A stretch of DNA of 64,000 nucleotides from Heliocidaris tuberculata. Its lineage: Eukaryota > Echinodermata > Echinoidea > Camarodonta > Echinometridae. Positions 11,531-22,057 of this stretch are shown here, one piece after another. The stretch spans positions 32,419,409-32,483,408 of the forward strand of contig CM046846.1 of assembly GCA_025618425.1 (NCBI GenBank), read 5' to 3'. The position numbers were made by a program, and so were the translations under genes. How positions within the stretch are numbered: position 1 is the stretch's first letter; every line of letters begins with the position of its first letter. Under the pieces are notes generated by a model. The model saw only the letters and a list, made by a program, of their open reading frames with translations, had not been told where the DNA came from and made no database searches.

Positions 11531-11815
11531 AGTCTATACCGGCTAGATCCTGTATCCCTACATTTCTCTTGACCAGGAGTCGTGTCTGAGAACGATAGAC
11601 ATGTATTGCACACAAATCTATAGGAGTCTCTCTGTCTGCATGCGTACTCAACTCTCAACGGACATGACGGAGACAATTTTTCAAACTTCTTTGCACACAA
11701 ACAGCTAAAAATTAAGGACAGAAATAGGCGGAGAAATCTCGAGAAGATGCTACATTACACAAGTGACCTCCTGAGATTTGGTGATGCTATTATGAGTGAC
11801 ATAATGAAAATAAAG

Positions 11816-11850
<35 letters not shown>
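11816..11850. repeat. (GA)n microsatellite
   Basis: About 15 GA units. Confidence 0.9.
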
Positions 11851-11851
<1 letters not shown>

Positions 11852-11915
11852 GAGGGGGGATAGAAAAAGAAAACATATAATTTTTTTTAAAAAGAGAGAA
11901 AGAAAATAACACGAA

Positions 11916-12147
11916 AGCCCGGCTCATACGAAGCGTATATTTTGGTGACGTTAGGACTGCGTCAGTGACTTGTATGGTCTTTTGCGAGTCATGAAAGAGT
12001 GATATTGCTTAAAAGGCGTAATTGCAAAATGAACGGTGCAAACAATATATTTAATAACTTGCGTATGCATGGTTAATTTCCTTCACAGGATTCATTAGCG
12101 CAGGTATACTGACACAATCGAAATGACGCATCGTGTGAGCCGAGCTT
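11916..12147 (+). mobile_element. Family D MITE, copy 2 (near complete)
   Basis: Ends: 'AGCCCGGCTCATACGAAGCG' and the inverted 'GCATCGTGTGAGCCGAGCTT'. Interior blocks include 'GACTGCGTCAGTGACTTG', 'CATGAAAGAGTGAT', 'TTGCAAAATGAAC' and 'CAGGATTCATTAGCGCAGG'. About 232 bp with no coding capacity. Superfamily not determined. Confidence 0.75.
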
Positions 12148-12198
12148 ATGACCATGGTGACTGCCCACCAACGCATGCACTGAGTACATGATTGTGTT

Positions 12199-12430
12199 CA
12201 GGGGTGGTATTTTGAGATTTATTTATCTTGATTTTAGTGAAAAGATTTTAATTGTCATAACAAATTTCAAATTGCAACATTTCATTGGTGTTTGCGCAGA
12301 TGAATTCCGCGTAGGCAGACAATTTTGCGCAGGCATTAACCAATGATGCGCCATAAGCGTACATTTTGTTATGACAATTAAAATTATATCACTAAAATCA
12401 AGATAAAATAAATCTCAGAATACCACCCTG
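12199..12430. mobile_element. Fold-back MITE with hAT-like CAGGG ends
   Basis: Left end 'CAGGGGTGGTATTTTGAGAT'; right end is the inverted 'ATCTCAGAATACCACCCTG'. The inverted match continues through 'TTATCTTGATTTTAGTGA' and 'TTTTAATTGTCATAACAAA', so arms are about 75 bases in a 232-bp element. CAGGG termini are typical of hAT elements, but I see no clean 8-bp target duplication. Confidence 0.75.
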
Positions 12431-12539
12431 GGCTATAGCCAATGATAGCTATGATATTCAAGATATATCCGATGGGAAGGTATTATGATTTTATAGGAGA
12501 GATGACTAATGAGGGATCGATCAAGCCATGGATGGAGGT

Positions 12540-12704
12540 CGAGAAAGAACACACAATAGAGATGAAATGAGAGAGAGGGGTAGGGAGGGAGGGAGAGAAA
12601 GAGGGAGAGGGAGAAAGAGGGAGGGAAGGAGAGAGAGAGAGGGGGAGAAGAGAAAGGGGAGAGACGGAGAGGGAGAGAGAGCGAGAGAGAGAAAGGACAC
12701 TCTA
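12540..12704. repeat. GA/GGA-rich purine tract
   Basis: Imperfect GAGAGG purine repeat of about 165 bases. Charged-residue frames on + and Ser/Leu/Pro frames on - are artefacts. Confidence 0.85.
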
Positions 12705-12926
12705 AAAAAAAAAAACGTCTAGATCTAGCCATTTGTTTGGCTAGATCGCCTGGTCACATTTTCTTAATCAGATTCTAGTCATTCTGACTAGGATTCTGTT
12801 CACTTCAAACCCGAAGCTGGAAGTTTTGACTAGAATAGTGCAGGTGCCAGTAGGATTACTTATTCTACATGTTCTAGTCAAATCTGAATAGATTCTAGTC
12901 ATAGTTGACTAGATTGTTTATAGAGT

Positions 12927-12930
<4 letters not shown>
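12700..12930. mobile_element. Word-iteration element, motif TTCTAGTCA, with CACTCTA ends
   Basis: Ends: 'ACACTCTAAAAAA' and the inverted 'TTTATAGAGTGTA'. Inside, 'GATTCTAGTCA', 'TGACTAGAAT', 'TTCTAGTCAAATCTG' and 'GTTGACTAGAT' are variants of one word in both orientations. About 225 bp. Organisation matches the TTGGGCAA element at 10836-11156. Confidence 0.7.
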
Positions 12931-12964
<34 letters not shown>

Positions 12965-12996
12965 AAGAAAGAGAAAGAGAGGGGAGAGGGAGAGAG
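12927..12996. repeat. (GA)n microsatellite
   Basis: About 17 perfect GA units followed by imperfect GA-rich sequence. Confidence 0.9.
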
Positions 12997-13786
12997 ATGA
13001 GCGCTATCGATCGAGTTCTCATAAAATTGTTATATAGCAAGAATCTTGACATCACCAGGACCTTGGGGAACTTATGAGCTTTTAAAGGTGCTATTTAGCC
13101 TTTTTAGATATATATCTAAATTCAGACCCAAAGGTTTTGGGAAGTAAGGTTATAGTATGGATGTCGACATTGGTGTGAAATTTCTTTGAAATTTTATCCC
13201 TGCTCATGATGATATTATATTTAGAGTCATTCATAACGCGGTAAGAATATGATACATAATACATATTGTCATATTGTTCTATAATAATCTACATTAATTT
13301 TTCTTACTAATAGATCTTGATTTTTTAAATATTCAGTGATGTTTCCTCTTTTTATATTGTTAGAAAAATTGATAAAAGTCAGTTCCTGTTACGCATTACC
13401 CTGTGTTAGACAAGTCTCAAATCAGAACACAATTTTTTTTTTTTTTTTTAAATGAAGGTGGATTTGAACGGCCCCTACTTGCTAGCCATGAGGCTAGGTT
13501 TGTAAATATGTATAATACACGATAATATTCAACACGGGTAATGTTCGGGGGTAGATCCAGGATTGTCAGGAGCCCGGCAGCTCTTTAAGACTCGTTCATC
13601 TCTGATAGGCGATAGACATGATAAAGGAGGGACGGATGAGAGGGGTTATAAAGACAATGTAACTTTTTCTATCAGAAGGGGACCGCGGCCCCTCCCCCCC
13701 CCCCCCGGGCAACTTATGGTGTTTAAAATGTTACAGATGATTTTTTAAAAATCTTTCTAGCTACTTTTTGAGCCTTGCAGTACCTT
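12997..13786. other. No gene recognised; T-run and C-run only
   Basis: A T tract near 13432-13449 and a C tract near 13691-13706 are the only notable structures. Confidence 0.4.
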
Positions 13787-13946
13787 GCAGACAATTCCTT
13801 CGTTCGAAAAATATATGTCTTTACTGTGTTATGAACTTCCATGTGACGAATTTCAAAAACCGATGATGAGCAACTATTAAGAATAATTTAAAAGATAATT
13901 CCTTTGCTCAAAATATGAATGTCTTTACTGTTTGATGAACGATTTT
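13787..13946 (+). repeat. Diverged tandem duplication, about 110-bp period
   Basis: 'ATTCCTTCGTTCGAAAAATA' with downstream 'TGTCTTTACTGTGTTATGAAC' variants (13790-13840) recurs in altered form at 13900-13945 ('ATTCCTTTGCTCAAAATATG', 'GTCTTTACTGTTTGATGAAC'). Confidence 0.55.
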
Positions 13947-14400
13947 TAGAATATAGAGATGGAATGCAGCGTGTTTGAAGAGATGAAGTCATTGTTGGAA
14001 ATAATAACTGTGAAAGCAAAACTGATTCCAATAAGCAATGGAATTGTATTCAATTGTATTCCAATAATCAGTGGAATTGTATTCCATTGATCTTATTCTC
14101 CATAAAGACATTATCCCTTTAAAAAAAATTGTTGTCATAACCAAACGTATTTACCATTTATATTCATATCTTCATGAATAATTTCGTAGCAATCGAAGTA
14201 ATAATGTGAACTTGCATACAAAAAAAAAATAATTATGCACTACGCACTAAAGCAGACATGCTCATCAAAATGAAATAAAATCCTTGGCTTTTTCCATAGT
14301 GTAATAAATTACAATTAGGTTACCATCATAAAAAGCCGTATGACATTTATTCACTAAGGTAATGCAAGCTAGAGCTATCGATCAAGTTTAATGTAATGCT
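13947..14400. other. No feature recognised
   Basis: AT-rich DNA with a short local duplication of 'GGAATTGTATTC' around 14040-14090. Confidence 0.4.
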
Positions 14401-14402
14401 TT

Positions 14403-14405
<3 letters not shown>

Positions 14406-14434
<29 letters not shown>
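14406..14434. repeat. (GA)n microsatellite
   Basis: About 14 GA units. Confidence 0.9.
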
Positions 14435-14439
<5 letters not shown>

Positions 14440-14685
14440 AAGGGGGTCGGTTCATTATATATTTCCAGGTCTTTTTATCAGAAGCATGCACATGTTAATT
14501 TCTTGGGTGATGAAGCGAAACATTTAACACCTGTTGGGCTAAATTGTTTCTCCATTAAGTGCAGTCGAATGGGAACCGTGATGAAAATCCTATAATTCAG
14601 TAGAATGTTATTAATATGAATATTAAGGCTTAATGAATATGTTAAGGTTAATTCATATTTTGCTATTTTACTTTATATCTCTTTT

Positions 14686-15081
14686 GCTTCATTGATTCCA
14701 GGATATGCATTTGGTGTTAAGATAGAGAGGGGAGAAGAGAAAGATATGTTTTGTGGAGAAACTTCCTTCAATTTCTCTAAAATTGAAGGAAGAGAGAGAG
14801 AGGGGGGAGAGAGAGAGAGACAGAGAGAGACAAGGGAGGGGTTGAGAAAGAGAGATAGAAAGGTAATGGGGGAAGACACAGTTGGCTTTATTGATTCCAG
14901 GATATGCATTTGGTGTTAAGATAGAGAGGGGAGAAGAGAAAGAAATGTTTTGTGGAGAAACTTCCTTCAGTTTTAGAGAAATTGAAGGAAGATAGAGGGA
15001 GGAGGGAGAGAGAGACAGAGAGAGAGACACGGGAGGGGTTGAGAAAGAGAGATAGAAAGGTAATGGGGGAAGACACAGTGA
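14686..15081 (+). repeat. 199-bp tandem duplication
   Basis: Two consecutive copies begin 'GCTT(C/T)ATTGATTCCAGG' at 14686 and 14885. Both contain 'GATATGCATTTGGTGTTAAG', 'TTTTGTGGAGAAACTTCC', a small hairpin (CTTCCTTCA...TGAAGGAAG), a GA tract and 'AGAAAGGTAATGGGGG'. Similarity is high, so the duplication looks recent. Minus-strand frames spanning it are artefacts. Confidence 0.85.
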
Positions 15082-15189
15082 GAGAAATAGAATCAAGTTA
15101 CAAAGAGAAAGAGGGGTAGTTGGAGAGGGTGTGAGAAAGAGAGAGATATAGAAAGGTAACATATTGGGCAGAGTGAGGGATATTGAATC

Positions 15190-15192
15190 GAG

Positions 15193-15245
<53 letters not shown>

Positions 15246-15254
15246 GACAGAGAC

Positions 15255-15291
<37 letters not shown>

Positions 15292-15300
15292 CAAAGAGAC
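15190..15300. repeat. (TA)n-(GA)n with (GACA)n interruptions
   Basis: A short TA tract passes into GA repeats interspersed with GACA units. Confidence 0.85.
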
Positions 15301-15306
15301 CGGGGG

Positions 15307-15444
15307 GGGGGGCGTTTCATGAAAGGACTTGTCAGATATTTTATCCGACAAATTTGCTCTCAGCCAATCAGATGCAAGGATTTCAGTAGTTTATAACAGT
15401 TGTCGGATAAAAATCACTGCCAAACGCTTGATGAAACGCTCCCC
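15307..15444 (+). mobile_element. Hairpin MITE (CCAAT-core family), copy 2
   Basis: Left end 'GGCGTTTCATGAAAGGA', right end 'TGATGAAACGCTCCCC'. The core is 'CTCTCAGCCAATCAGATGCA'. Both arms carry the GTCGGATAAA-type stem. Confidence 0.8.
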
Positions 15445-15620
15445 TGGAGACAGAGAGACAGAGCGAGGGGAATAGTGAAAGAAACAGAGAGAAGGGAAGA
15501 GAGTGAAGGGGTTGGAATCGTGGGGGAAAGCTATTCTGATATCGATTAATCACTCGGTTATAATTTCTTTTCTTCACATGGAGACAGCCACGAATGGGCA
15601 ATACGTTTTGGGGGTAACCT

Positions 15621-15872
15621 CGCTAGTCATAAGGACCGCTATTCATAAGGACCACTTATTCATAAGGACCGCTATCCATAACGCGTGACTTAATGAATAG
15701 CGGATTTGTACGAATAGCGGTCCTTCTGAATAGCGAGTAAACCATAGACAAATTACCTCGCTATTCATAAGGACATCCATTTATAAGGACCACTATTCAT
15801 AACTACTCTTAAGGACCGCTATTCATAACGTGTATTAAAGGAATTAGCTTTTTTCTATGAATAGCGAGCGGA
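15621..15872. repeat. Word-iteration cluster, motif CGCTATTCATAAGGACC
   Basis: About ten variants of 'CGCTATTCATAAGGACC' occur in both orientations ('GAATAGCGGTCCTT' is the inverse) within 250 bases, with irregular spacing. A stray 'GAATAGCGAG' occurs near 19760. Organisation resembles the word arrays at 6240 and 61551. Confidence 0.7.
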
Positions 15873-16048
15873 CCCCACGTTTTTTCCATAACCCACTGGA
15901 AATTTCGTTTTTCTTGGAAATTTATCCCTGGATAATTTTATGACTTACGGTTATGATTTATTTTTAAATCAACATATTGCTAAATATGTATTTGACATGA
16001 TAGTTTGAATTTAAAACAGTTCCTACCCAGAAAATCAATACACCTGAT

Positions 16049-16325
16049 CAGTGGCCTACCCAGGATTTTTTAAAGGGGGGTGTTTTTTACTCCAAAAATC
16101 TCAGACAAGCATATCAGTTTTTTTTTTTTTTTTTTTTTTTTTTGTTTGGAGGGGGGTCTTTTTACTGAAAAATTAGCTGACAAGCAAAAAAAAAAAAAAA
16201 GTTATCAGGAATTCTAAAGGGGGATGTTTCAACTTCAAATAACACCAAAAGGGGATGTTTGAACACCTAAAACACCCCCTTATGTCAAAGGGGGGTGTTA
16301 ACACCTAAAACACCCCCCCCCCTCA
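16049..16325 (+). mobile_element. hAT-like degenerate element with G/C/A/T tracts
   Basis: It starts 'CAGTGGCCTACCCAGG', a common hAT-type terminus. Inside are 'GGGGGTGTTTTTTACT' blocks, T and A runs and repeated 'ACACCTAAAACACCCCC'. No right terminus is identified. Confidence 0.4.
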
Positions 16326-16390
16326 CAAAAGCATAATACTTCCTATAACATTATTTAATAATCATCCATTCAGAAGTTTCTTTCGCAAAG

Positions 16391-16600
16391 CAATAGACCT
16401 GTTTACTAAAGTTACATACTTCCTGAACAAACGTTTCCCTTGACAACTCAAAAGCTTGCCAGACATAGCAACATCTCATGCATTCAAAGTGGATTCCGTG
16501 CATACTGTTATTGCTCAGCAGATGAATTGAATACTTAATAACCAGGGGTTCTGAAGAGAAACATGCATATTAAAATTGAAATACAGTAGTAAAATGATCG
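16391..16600 (+). mobile_element. Family H element, copy 1
   Basis: It shares 'CAATAGACC', 'TTGCC.GACATAGCAACA', 'TGGATTCC..GCAT', 'CAGA..GAA' and 'ATACAGTAG' in order with the copy at 28609-28846. Right end is unclear. Confidence 0.5.
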
Positions 16601-17310
16601 CTTGCATGACAGGTACTCAACAATCAATATCATGCTTATGCGTGAATGTTCGGAATAGAGAATGTCAGTGATGTTCGTAACAATGGAATGAAACCTCTTG
16701 TTAAACCAGGTGGTGTTTACAACATGGCATGCCGCACATTTTACTCTATATGTGAATTTCACACCTGCCAAGAGGTGATTTACAATGCGCCTCGCGTGCA
16801 ATGTGTTTCATGCAAAAATAAAAAATCAATGGAAATTTCATAAAGTTGTAAGCTGAAATTGCGAAAATATGTCATTTTCTGAAGTTGTCTTACTTGTTTG
16901 CAAATTTTCATAAAGAAGTTGCTTCAGACAACCTCAAGACATTTTCATGATGTTCATTAGAGCCATCAACAACTACAGCATGCAAAATGTCGCTAGACAG
17001 AGAAATGCAGTTATTTGATCCGCTCAATGATTTAAGTCGTCATGACGAGGGAAGAATAGCAGAAAAGACATACCGGTATAGTTTGGATAAAAGCAGAGAG
17101 ACAGAAGACACACTTTGAACGTTTTGAAGGACAGTGAAAGTCCGACACACGAAAATACCGAGTAGAGTGATCAAGGAGCAATACGGAAGGCATTCAGTGA
17201 TAAATCGGTACAGCTTTTGACGTCCAGAATCTGTTTCGTCAACCAAGATAATCTGGATTCAGGTATGATTGAAATGCAACTTAGTTTCGAAAATTGCTTA
17301 AATGTGTGTG
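16601..17310. other. No feature recognised
   Basis: No repeat or convincing coding sequence. Short frames near 16646-16843 and 17040-17246 match nothing known to me. Confidence 0.4.
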
Positions 17311-17328
17311 TGGCCGGCTGTGAGTGCG

Positions 17329-17333
17329 GGTGT

Positions 17334-17381
<48 letters not shown>
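17329..17381. repeat. (GT)n microsatellite
   Basis: About 24 GT units, flanked by GT- and GA-rich DNA to about 17440. Confidence 0.9.
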
Positions 17382-17383
<2 letters not shown>

Positions 17384-17499
17384 AGAGTGAGTGAGAAAAG
17401 GAGAGAGAGGGAAGGAGTGTGTGGGTGCGTGGGGCGTGTTTATGATCGAATTTTTCACATGAGAGCCCACATTTCACCAAGTTTTAAGGAAACATTACC

Positions 17500-18295
17500 T
17501 AGGGTGTACTAAGAGGAAGTGATTATACCAATGTCAGTAAGATCTCTGGTTATAAAAAAACATATTTGGTGAAAAAGATCATGTAGATGATACATTACAA
17601 CAGCAAAAAGAATAAAATCGGGTAACCACCAAATATTTGGTACTATATGCATGTACCTTAGTTATTCCAAAGTTTCAATTCCGTTTTATTTTAAGAAGCA
17701 ATGGCCCATTATCTTTGCAGTTGTATGGGTAATTCATATGTCCTCTTCCTGAATTGAACCTGTTTTTTATTTAATCAAAATTAAAAGCAACATAACGAAA
17801 TAGAAAGACATTAAATAATTGAGAAACAAAATGATTTAAGATCATTGCGATCAGCATCTCCAGGCCTTGTAGATGATAGCGCATGTTTTGAAAGAGAATA
17901 TTGTCATAAGGATTTATCGAGCATTTATCAATCAATTCTTAGAATCTATATTAGGAAAAGACGATGTCAAGAAGGAAATCGTTAATGAAAGTTCGGTGCT
18001 TTCTTAATTTGGCCAAAATCTATGGACATCCACTGCGAGCTTGGTTCATGTCCATCCAAGCAAAATGACAGCTTCCACTTGATTTCATCTCAAAGCCTAC
18101 AAAAATCGTCTTCAGATTGCCATGGTTACCAAGCCAAAATTAAAAGAAAGCAAAATACAGAGGACAGAAGACCTGACGTAGCGCTTTGCATTAATAAGCC
18201 GGTTCACAAATGTATTCAAATCGTTGATGTTTCACACTTTTATCCCGAGACCCGATCGAGTGATGGAATACTGCATTCAGCTGTTTACCACGGTC
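17500..18295. other. No repeat recognised; possible regulatory or unique DNA
   Basis: Mixed-composition DNA. A plus-strand frame from 18022 runs into the family J element at 18296, so about a third of it is transposon-derived. The X-box-like site at 18116 is listed separately. Confidence 0.35.
18116..18129. promoter_or_regulatory. RFX X-box-like site
   Basis: 'ATTGCCATGGTTAC' fits the X-box dyad with degenerate outer bases. It lies in DNA that does not look repetitive. Confidence 0.2.
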
Positions 18296-18416
18296 ACACT
18301 GCCAAACTGACCCCACACCGACTACAAACCGACCGATTCTTGACCATTGGTTGCAATGTAATTTTTTGTTCGGCCTGTTGTCGGTCTGGCGTCGGTCTTG
18401 TTGGTGTGAATGTGGT
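18296..18416 (+). mobile_element. Family J MITE, copy 1
   Basis: Ends 'TACCACGGTCACAC' and inverted 'GTGTGAATGTGGTA'. Iterated 'GACCG/CGGTC' words occur inside. The element is 121 bp. Diverged copies lie at 23775-23892 and 51227-51333. Confidence 0.7.
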
Positions 18417-18534
18417 ATAATACGGGGTATTGTATTTTACAAGTCAGAATGCATGGTTTCGTACATTAGTTGATGCTTTTTCAAGAAGGCCCCTGACAAG
18501 CTTTTAATGCTAATGCTAATCTTTCTTTCTTACG

Positions 18535-18924
18535 TTAAAGGGTATAAATCACCAAAAAATATATTTTGCTCTATATGTCAGAGGTTCCATGTCGTTATAC
18601 TATATTCAAAATATGGGCTTCAAATATTAATTCTATAAAGAAATATTACTATTTTTATTACACTCTCTATAAGCGTAAAAGCGACTCGTGAGCAGACTAC
18701 TCGACGCACCCGTGCGCACTCGCCAAGATAAGGGCTCGCGCGGAACCAAACTCGGAGTTCGGTTATGCGCGAGCGTTTTCATGTTATCCTTTATTTCCTT
18801 CATACTCCTCAACTGTTGACCTATAGCAGAATGCCAGATAAAGTTCTTTGAGGTTGATTTTATACTTTCTAGCTGTACACAATTCTTATTTATTTATTTT
18901 TTTCAGATGATTGGTACACTTTAA
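18535..18924 (-). mobile_element. Family G MITE, copy 2, TTAA-bounded
   Basis: It runs from 'TTAAAGGGTATAAATCACC' to 'GATTGGTACACTTTAA', inverted relative to the copy at 8205. Shared interior: 'TTTTGCTCTATATGT', 'AGAGGTTCCATGTCG', and a GC-rich core around 18680-18780. Confidence 0.8.
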
Positions 18925-20436
18925 TAAAACAATAGAAATGTATGCCTGGCATCGTTTCAATGTCATTCTATTATTACAGTTTCGGGATCCAAAGATAAGA
19001 ACAGAAATCGTGTGGGGGGGGGGGGGTACCAGCTTTACCCGGTAAATAAAAAGCAAATGCCTCCGATTAAGTGGATGATGCGGGAAGGGGCCCTATTTTC
19101 TATTTTACATCCTTTTCACCTCTCTACCTTCCCAATTTTCTTTTTCCTTCCCCCTTCTTCTTCACCCCCGCCGTTTCATTGGGGGACACGTGTCTCATCC
19201 CCCCCCCCCCCCGTAGCTACTCCCTGGAAATACACCAATGTTTGTTATGTTATCACTGTCCATCCGATCATTATTGCTGTAACCTTGTTCTGTCCATTGC
19301 GACAGATAGTAACATAAATGACCTTAGTGGAATGAGGTTACAGCAAATACACTCGTAAAATGTATGAGGGCACCAATTATTGTATGAGGGGCTACGTACA
19401 TATCGCGCTGTACGTATGACTGGACAATATATCATTGCGTATTTTGTATATATGCAACCTGCCGTACCTTTTAACTGTTTCTGTGCTTTGCTTTCCAGGA
19501 ATATCACTGTCTATTGGAGCTGTAGATTGATCATTCATTTGAATCATCTACAAATGTGCTGAAAAATATACATCAGTTGGGTGATTTGTATTTTTTCCCC
19601 CTGGTGTGATTTCTGGGAATATGCAGAATTTTTGTGTTATGAAATAATATAAAAGGATGCGTTTAGAATCGGCTAGTTCACAAAGTGTGTTCATATTCAT
19701 TGCATGGCTCTGCTATAACAGTTTCTAGAGAAGACCCTAAAAAAAAAAAACAATGCCTGAATAGCGAGAATCAGCAAGCTGCATTCTAACTACTAAAATA
19801 TAATTTTTATGACTTGTAAAAAGGTAGGACCTTAGGAGTATATACAATATAGCTCGTCACTGGAGCCTTTGGGGAATGGTTGATGAATTATATGAATACA
19901 TTTTCTGAACTGGTTTTATTTTCAAAGAGAGAACGACCAATGCTAATCGTTAATATTGAAAACGAAATTTTCCAAGAAATCGTCTGTAGCAACATTTCTA
20001 ATTGCTAATTTGACCTTTTATTGTATGGTTAATTTTTTTTGTTCAGGGACGTAGTTTATAACCCCAATATTGTGGTAGTCAGGGCATCAATACAAAAAAA
20101 AAGGGGGGGGGGAGAAGAAAAGAGGTCTGTCTGTGTGCGTGAGAGAGAGGGGGGTGGGGGTTAAGAAGAACATGATAACAGAGACGAGAGAAAATTAGCT
20201 GCCTGGACAGGGATAGATATCATTTATATAGATGCCATGATAATGGTACATGATTGATGTTTAGATATTCTCGCAAAGCCGAGCTCTCCTATGATAATAA
20301 ATCTAGCAATTATCTAATTTTAGAAAAAGAAATGAATTGTGTTTCCGTGTTTCCTTTCTCAGTCGTATGTAATAAATTATTTTTTGGCTGTGTAATCCTA
20401 GTCGGTTTATATTGAGGCGCAATCATATTAATGCCT
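18925..20436. other. No gene recognised; G/C homopolymers only
   Basis: G run near 19014-19026, C run near 19198-19212, a G run near 20103-20111 and a pyrimidine-rich stretch near 19095-19180. No coding signal. Confidence 0.4.
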
Positions 20437-20573
20437 GGGGGCGTTTCATCAAGTGTCTTGTCGGTGATTTTTATCGACAAATTTGCTCTCAGCCAATCAG
20501 ATGCAAGCATTTCAGAAGCTTATAATAGTTATTGCAACTTGTCATTGATGACAAGTTTTATGAAACAGGGCCC
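20437..20573 (+). mobile_element. Hairpin MITE (CCAAT-core family), copy 3
   Basis: It runs from 'GGGGGCGTTTCATC' to 'TATGAAACAGGGCCC' with core 'CTCTCAGCCAATCAGATGCA'. The left arm has the GTCGGTGATTTTTATCGAC stem; the right arm has the CTTGTCATTGATGACAAG stem. Confidence 0.85.
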
Positions 20574-20574
20574 T

Positions 20575-20708
20575 GGGGGCGTTTCATCAAGTTTCTTGTC
20601 GGTGACTTTTACCGACAAATTTGCTCTCAGCCAATCAGATACAAGGATTTCCGTAGCTTATAACAGTTATTGCAACTTATTGATGACAAGTTTTATGAAA
20701 CAGGGCCC
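20575..20708 (+). mobile_element. Hairpin MITE (CCAAT-core family), copy 4
   Basis: It has the same orientation and architecture as copy 3 and begins two bases after it, so the two form a head-to-tail tandem pair. The core is 'GCTCTCAGCCAATCAGATAC'. Confidence 0.85.
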
Positions 20709-20712
20709 TGAT

Positions 20713-21035
20713 TAGCGCAAGTAATAACGCTATCGAAAGAACACTTCGTGTGCAACGGGCATTACGCGCAGCGCCATTTGCTGACGTCAGGACCGCGTCA
20801 GTGACTTGTACAAGAAGTATCATTTCTATTGCGTCATTACCTGCACTAATCGAGCCTGTGAAGGCAATCAACCCATGCGCGTCATGAAAGAGTGATTATC
20901 TTTTTAAAAAATGATTGCAAAATAAACAGTGCACATAATACTTCTAATAACTGGCGCATGGGTTGATTGCCTTCACAGGCTCGATTAGTGCAGGTAATGA
21001 CGCAATAGATATGACACTTCTTGTGAGCCAGGCTT
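20713..21035 (+). mobile_element. Family D MITE, copy 3, with 70-bp inverted arms
   Basis: Segments 20811-20880 and 20954-21023 are inverted repeats of about 70 bases with few mismatches. They contain 'GAGCCTGTGAAGGCAATCAA' and its inverse. Between them are the family D blocks 'CATGAAAGAGTGAT' and 'TTGCAAAATAAACAGTGCA'. The right end is 'TTGTGAGCCAGGCTTT'. Confidence 0.75.
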
Positions 21036-21510
21036 TAGACTAATTACATGTGTAAAAATTACTAAATTGTCTTATACTATATACACGATTCATCTCAAGA
21101 ATGGAAGCATTATTTGAAAGCATAGGCTCCAATATGAGCGGGAAGTTTTAATTCTGTGGGGGTTTTTCAACTCGTCGTGTTCACGCGTCAGAAGCTGCAG
21201 CAATACGTCATGTTGTTTGTTTCACATGTTACATTTCTTGGAATATTCACCACGGGCACAAAACACGTGTAACAATATTGATCATGACGCGAACGAGGAA
21301 AACAATATCATACAAACATAAGAGGGTAATGATATCACAGCATGCCAATAATCTACAGACAACTTATGAAGAAGAATAAAATGGGCAGGGAAACAAGACG
21401 GGGTCGGATATTGTCTTTGGGATGCTCGAAAGCAAGGAAAACATAAACAACCAGACGAAGCCAAGCAAACAAGTATCCATCAAACCAAATGTGCAGAAGT
21501 CCGTAAGCAG
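21036..21510. other. No feature recognised
   Basis: No repeat or coding signal. Confidence 0.35.
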
Positions 21511-22057
21511 TTAGTAGCGTAGGGTGGATTCAGCCATTTTAGGGAACTGGGGTAATTGACGGGTGTGGAGGGGGAACCGGTCTTAGTAAGAAGATGAATG
21601 GCGAAAGAACAAGTCCACCGGAGAGGGTCCACTGTGAGAGGGGTTGTGATATTTTCCTTCCTCTCCCCTTTATGTTTTTTTTTCCTTTTTTTCTTGAATA
21701 TTTTCAGCCTTCCATATATTCTAATTATTTATATTTACATTCATATATAATCTATATTCATATTTATATAATGAATTTTTAATTCTATCCTTTAATTTAT
21801 ACGTGTATTTTTTTCATTTATTTATTTTTTATTTTTTTATTTTTTTATTTTTTAAATTTATTTTTTTATTTTTATTTTTTTCTTTATTTTTATTCTTTTA
21901 TTCTTTTATTTTTTATTTATTTTTTATTTTATTTTTTTTATTATTTTTTTAATTTTTTTTATTTTTAATTTTATTTATTCTTTATTTTTTAATTTTTTTT
22001 ATTTATTTATTTTTATTGGGGGGGGGGGGTGCGTACCCCAAGTATCTAGGCCACTAT
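21511..22057 (+). mobile_element. hAT-like element filled with T-rich low-complexity DNA
   Basis: The left part ('GTAGCGTAGGGTGGATTCAG' ... 'ACCGGTCTTA') matches the element at 52733. The right end 'AAGTATCTAGGCCACTA' is a diverged inverted terminus. The middle (about 21655-22018) is almost pure T/A (TTTATTTTTT variants) and ends in a G run. Non-coding. Confidence 0.45.

Noticed and set aside
14689..15351. 220-codon minus frame
   Set aside because: It spans the 199-bp tandem duplication and GA repeats, with Ser/Leu-rich artefact sequence.
18022..18420. 132-codon plus frame
   Set aside because: Its last third is the family J MITE and the rest matches no protein I know.
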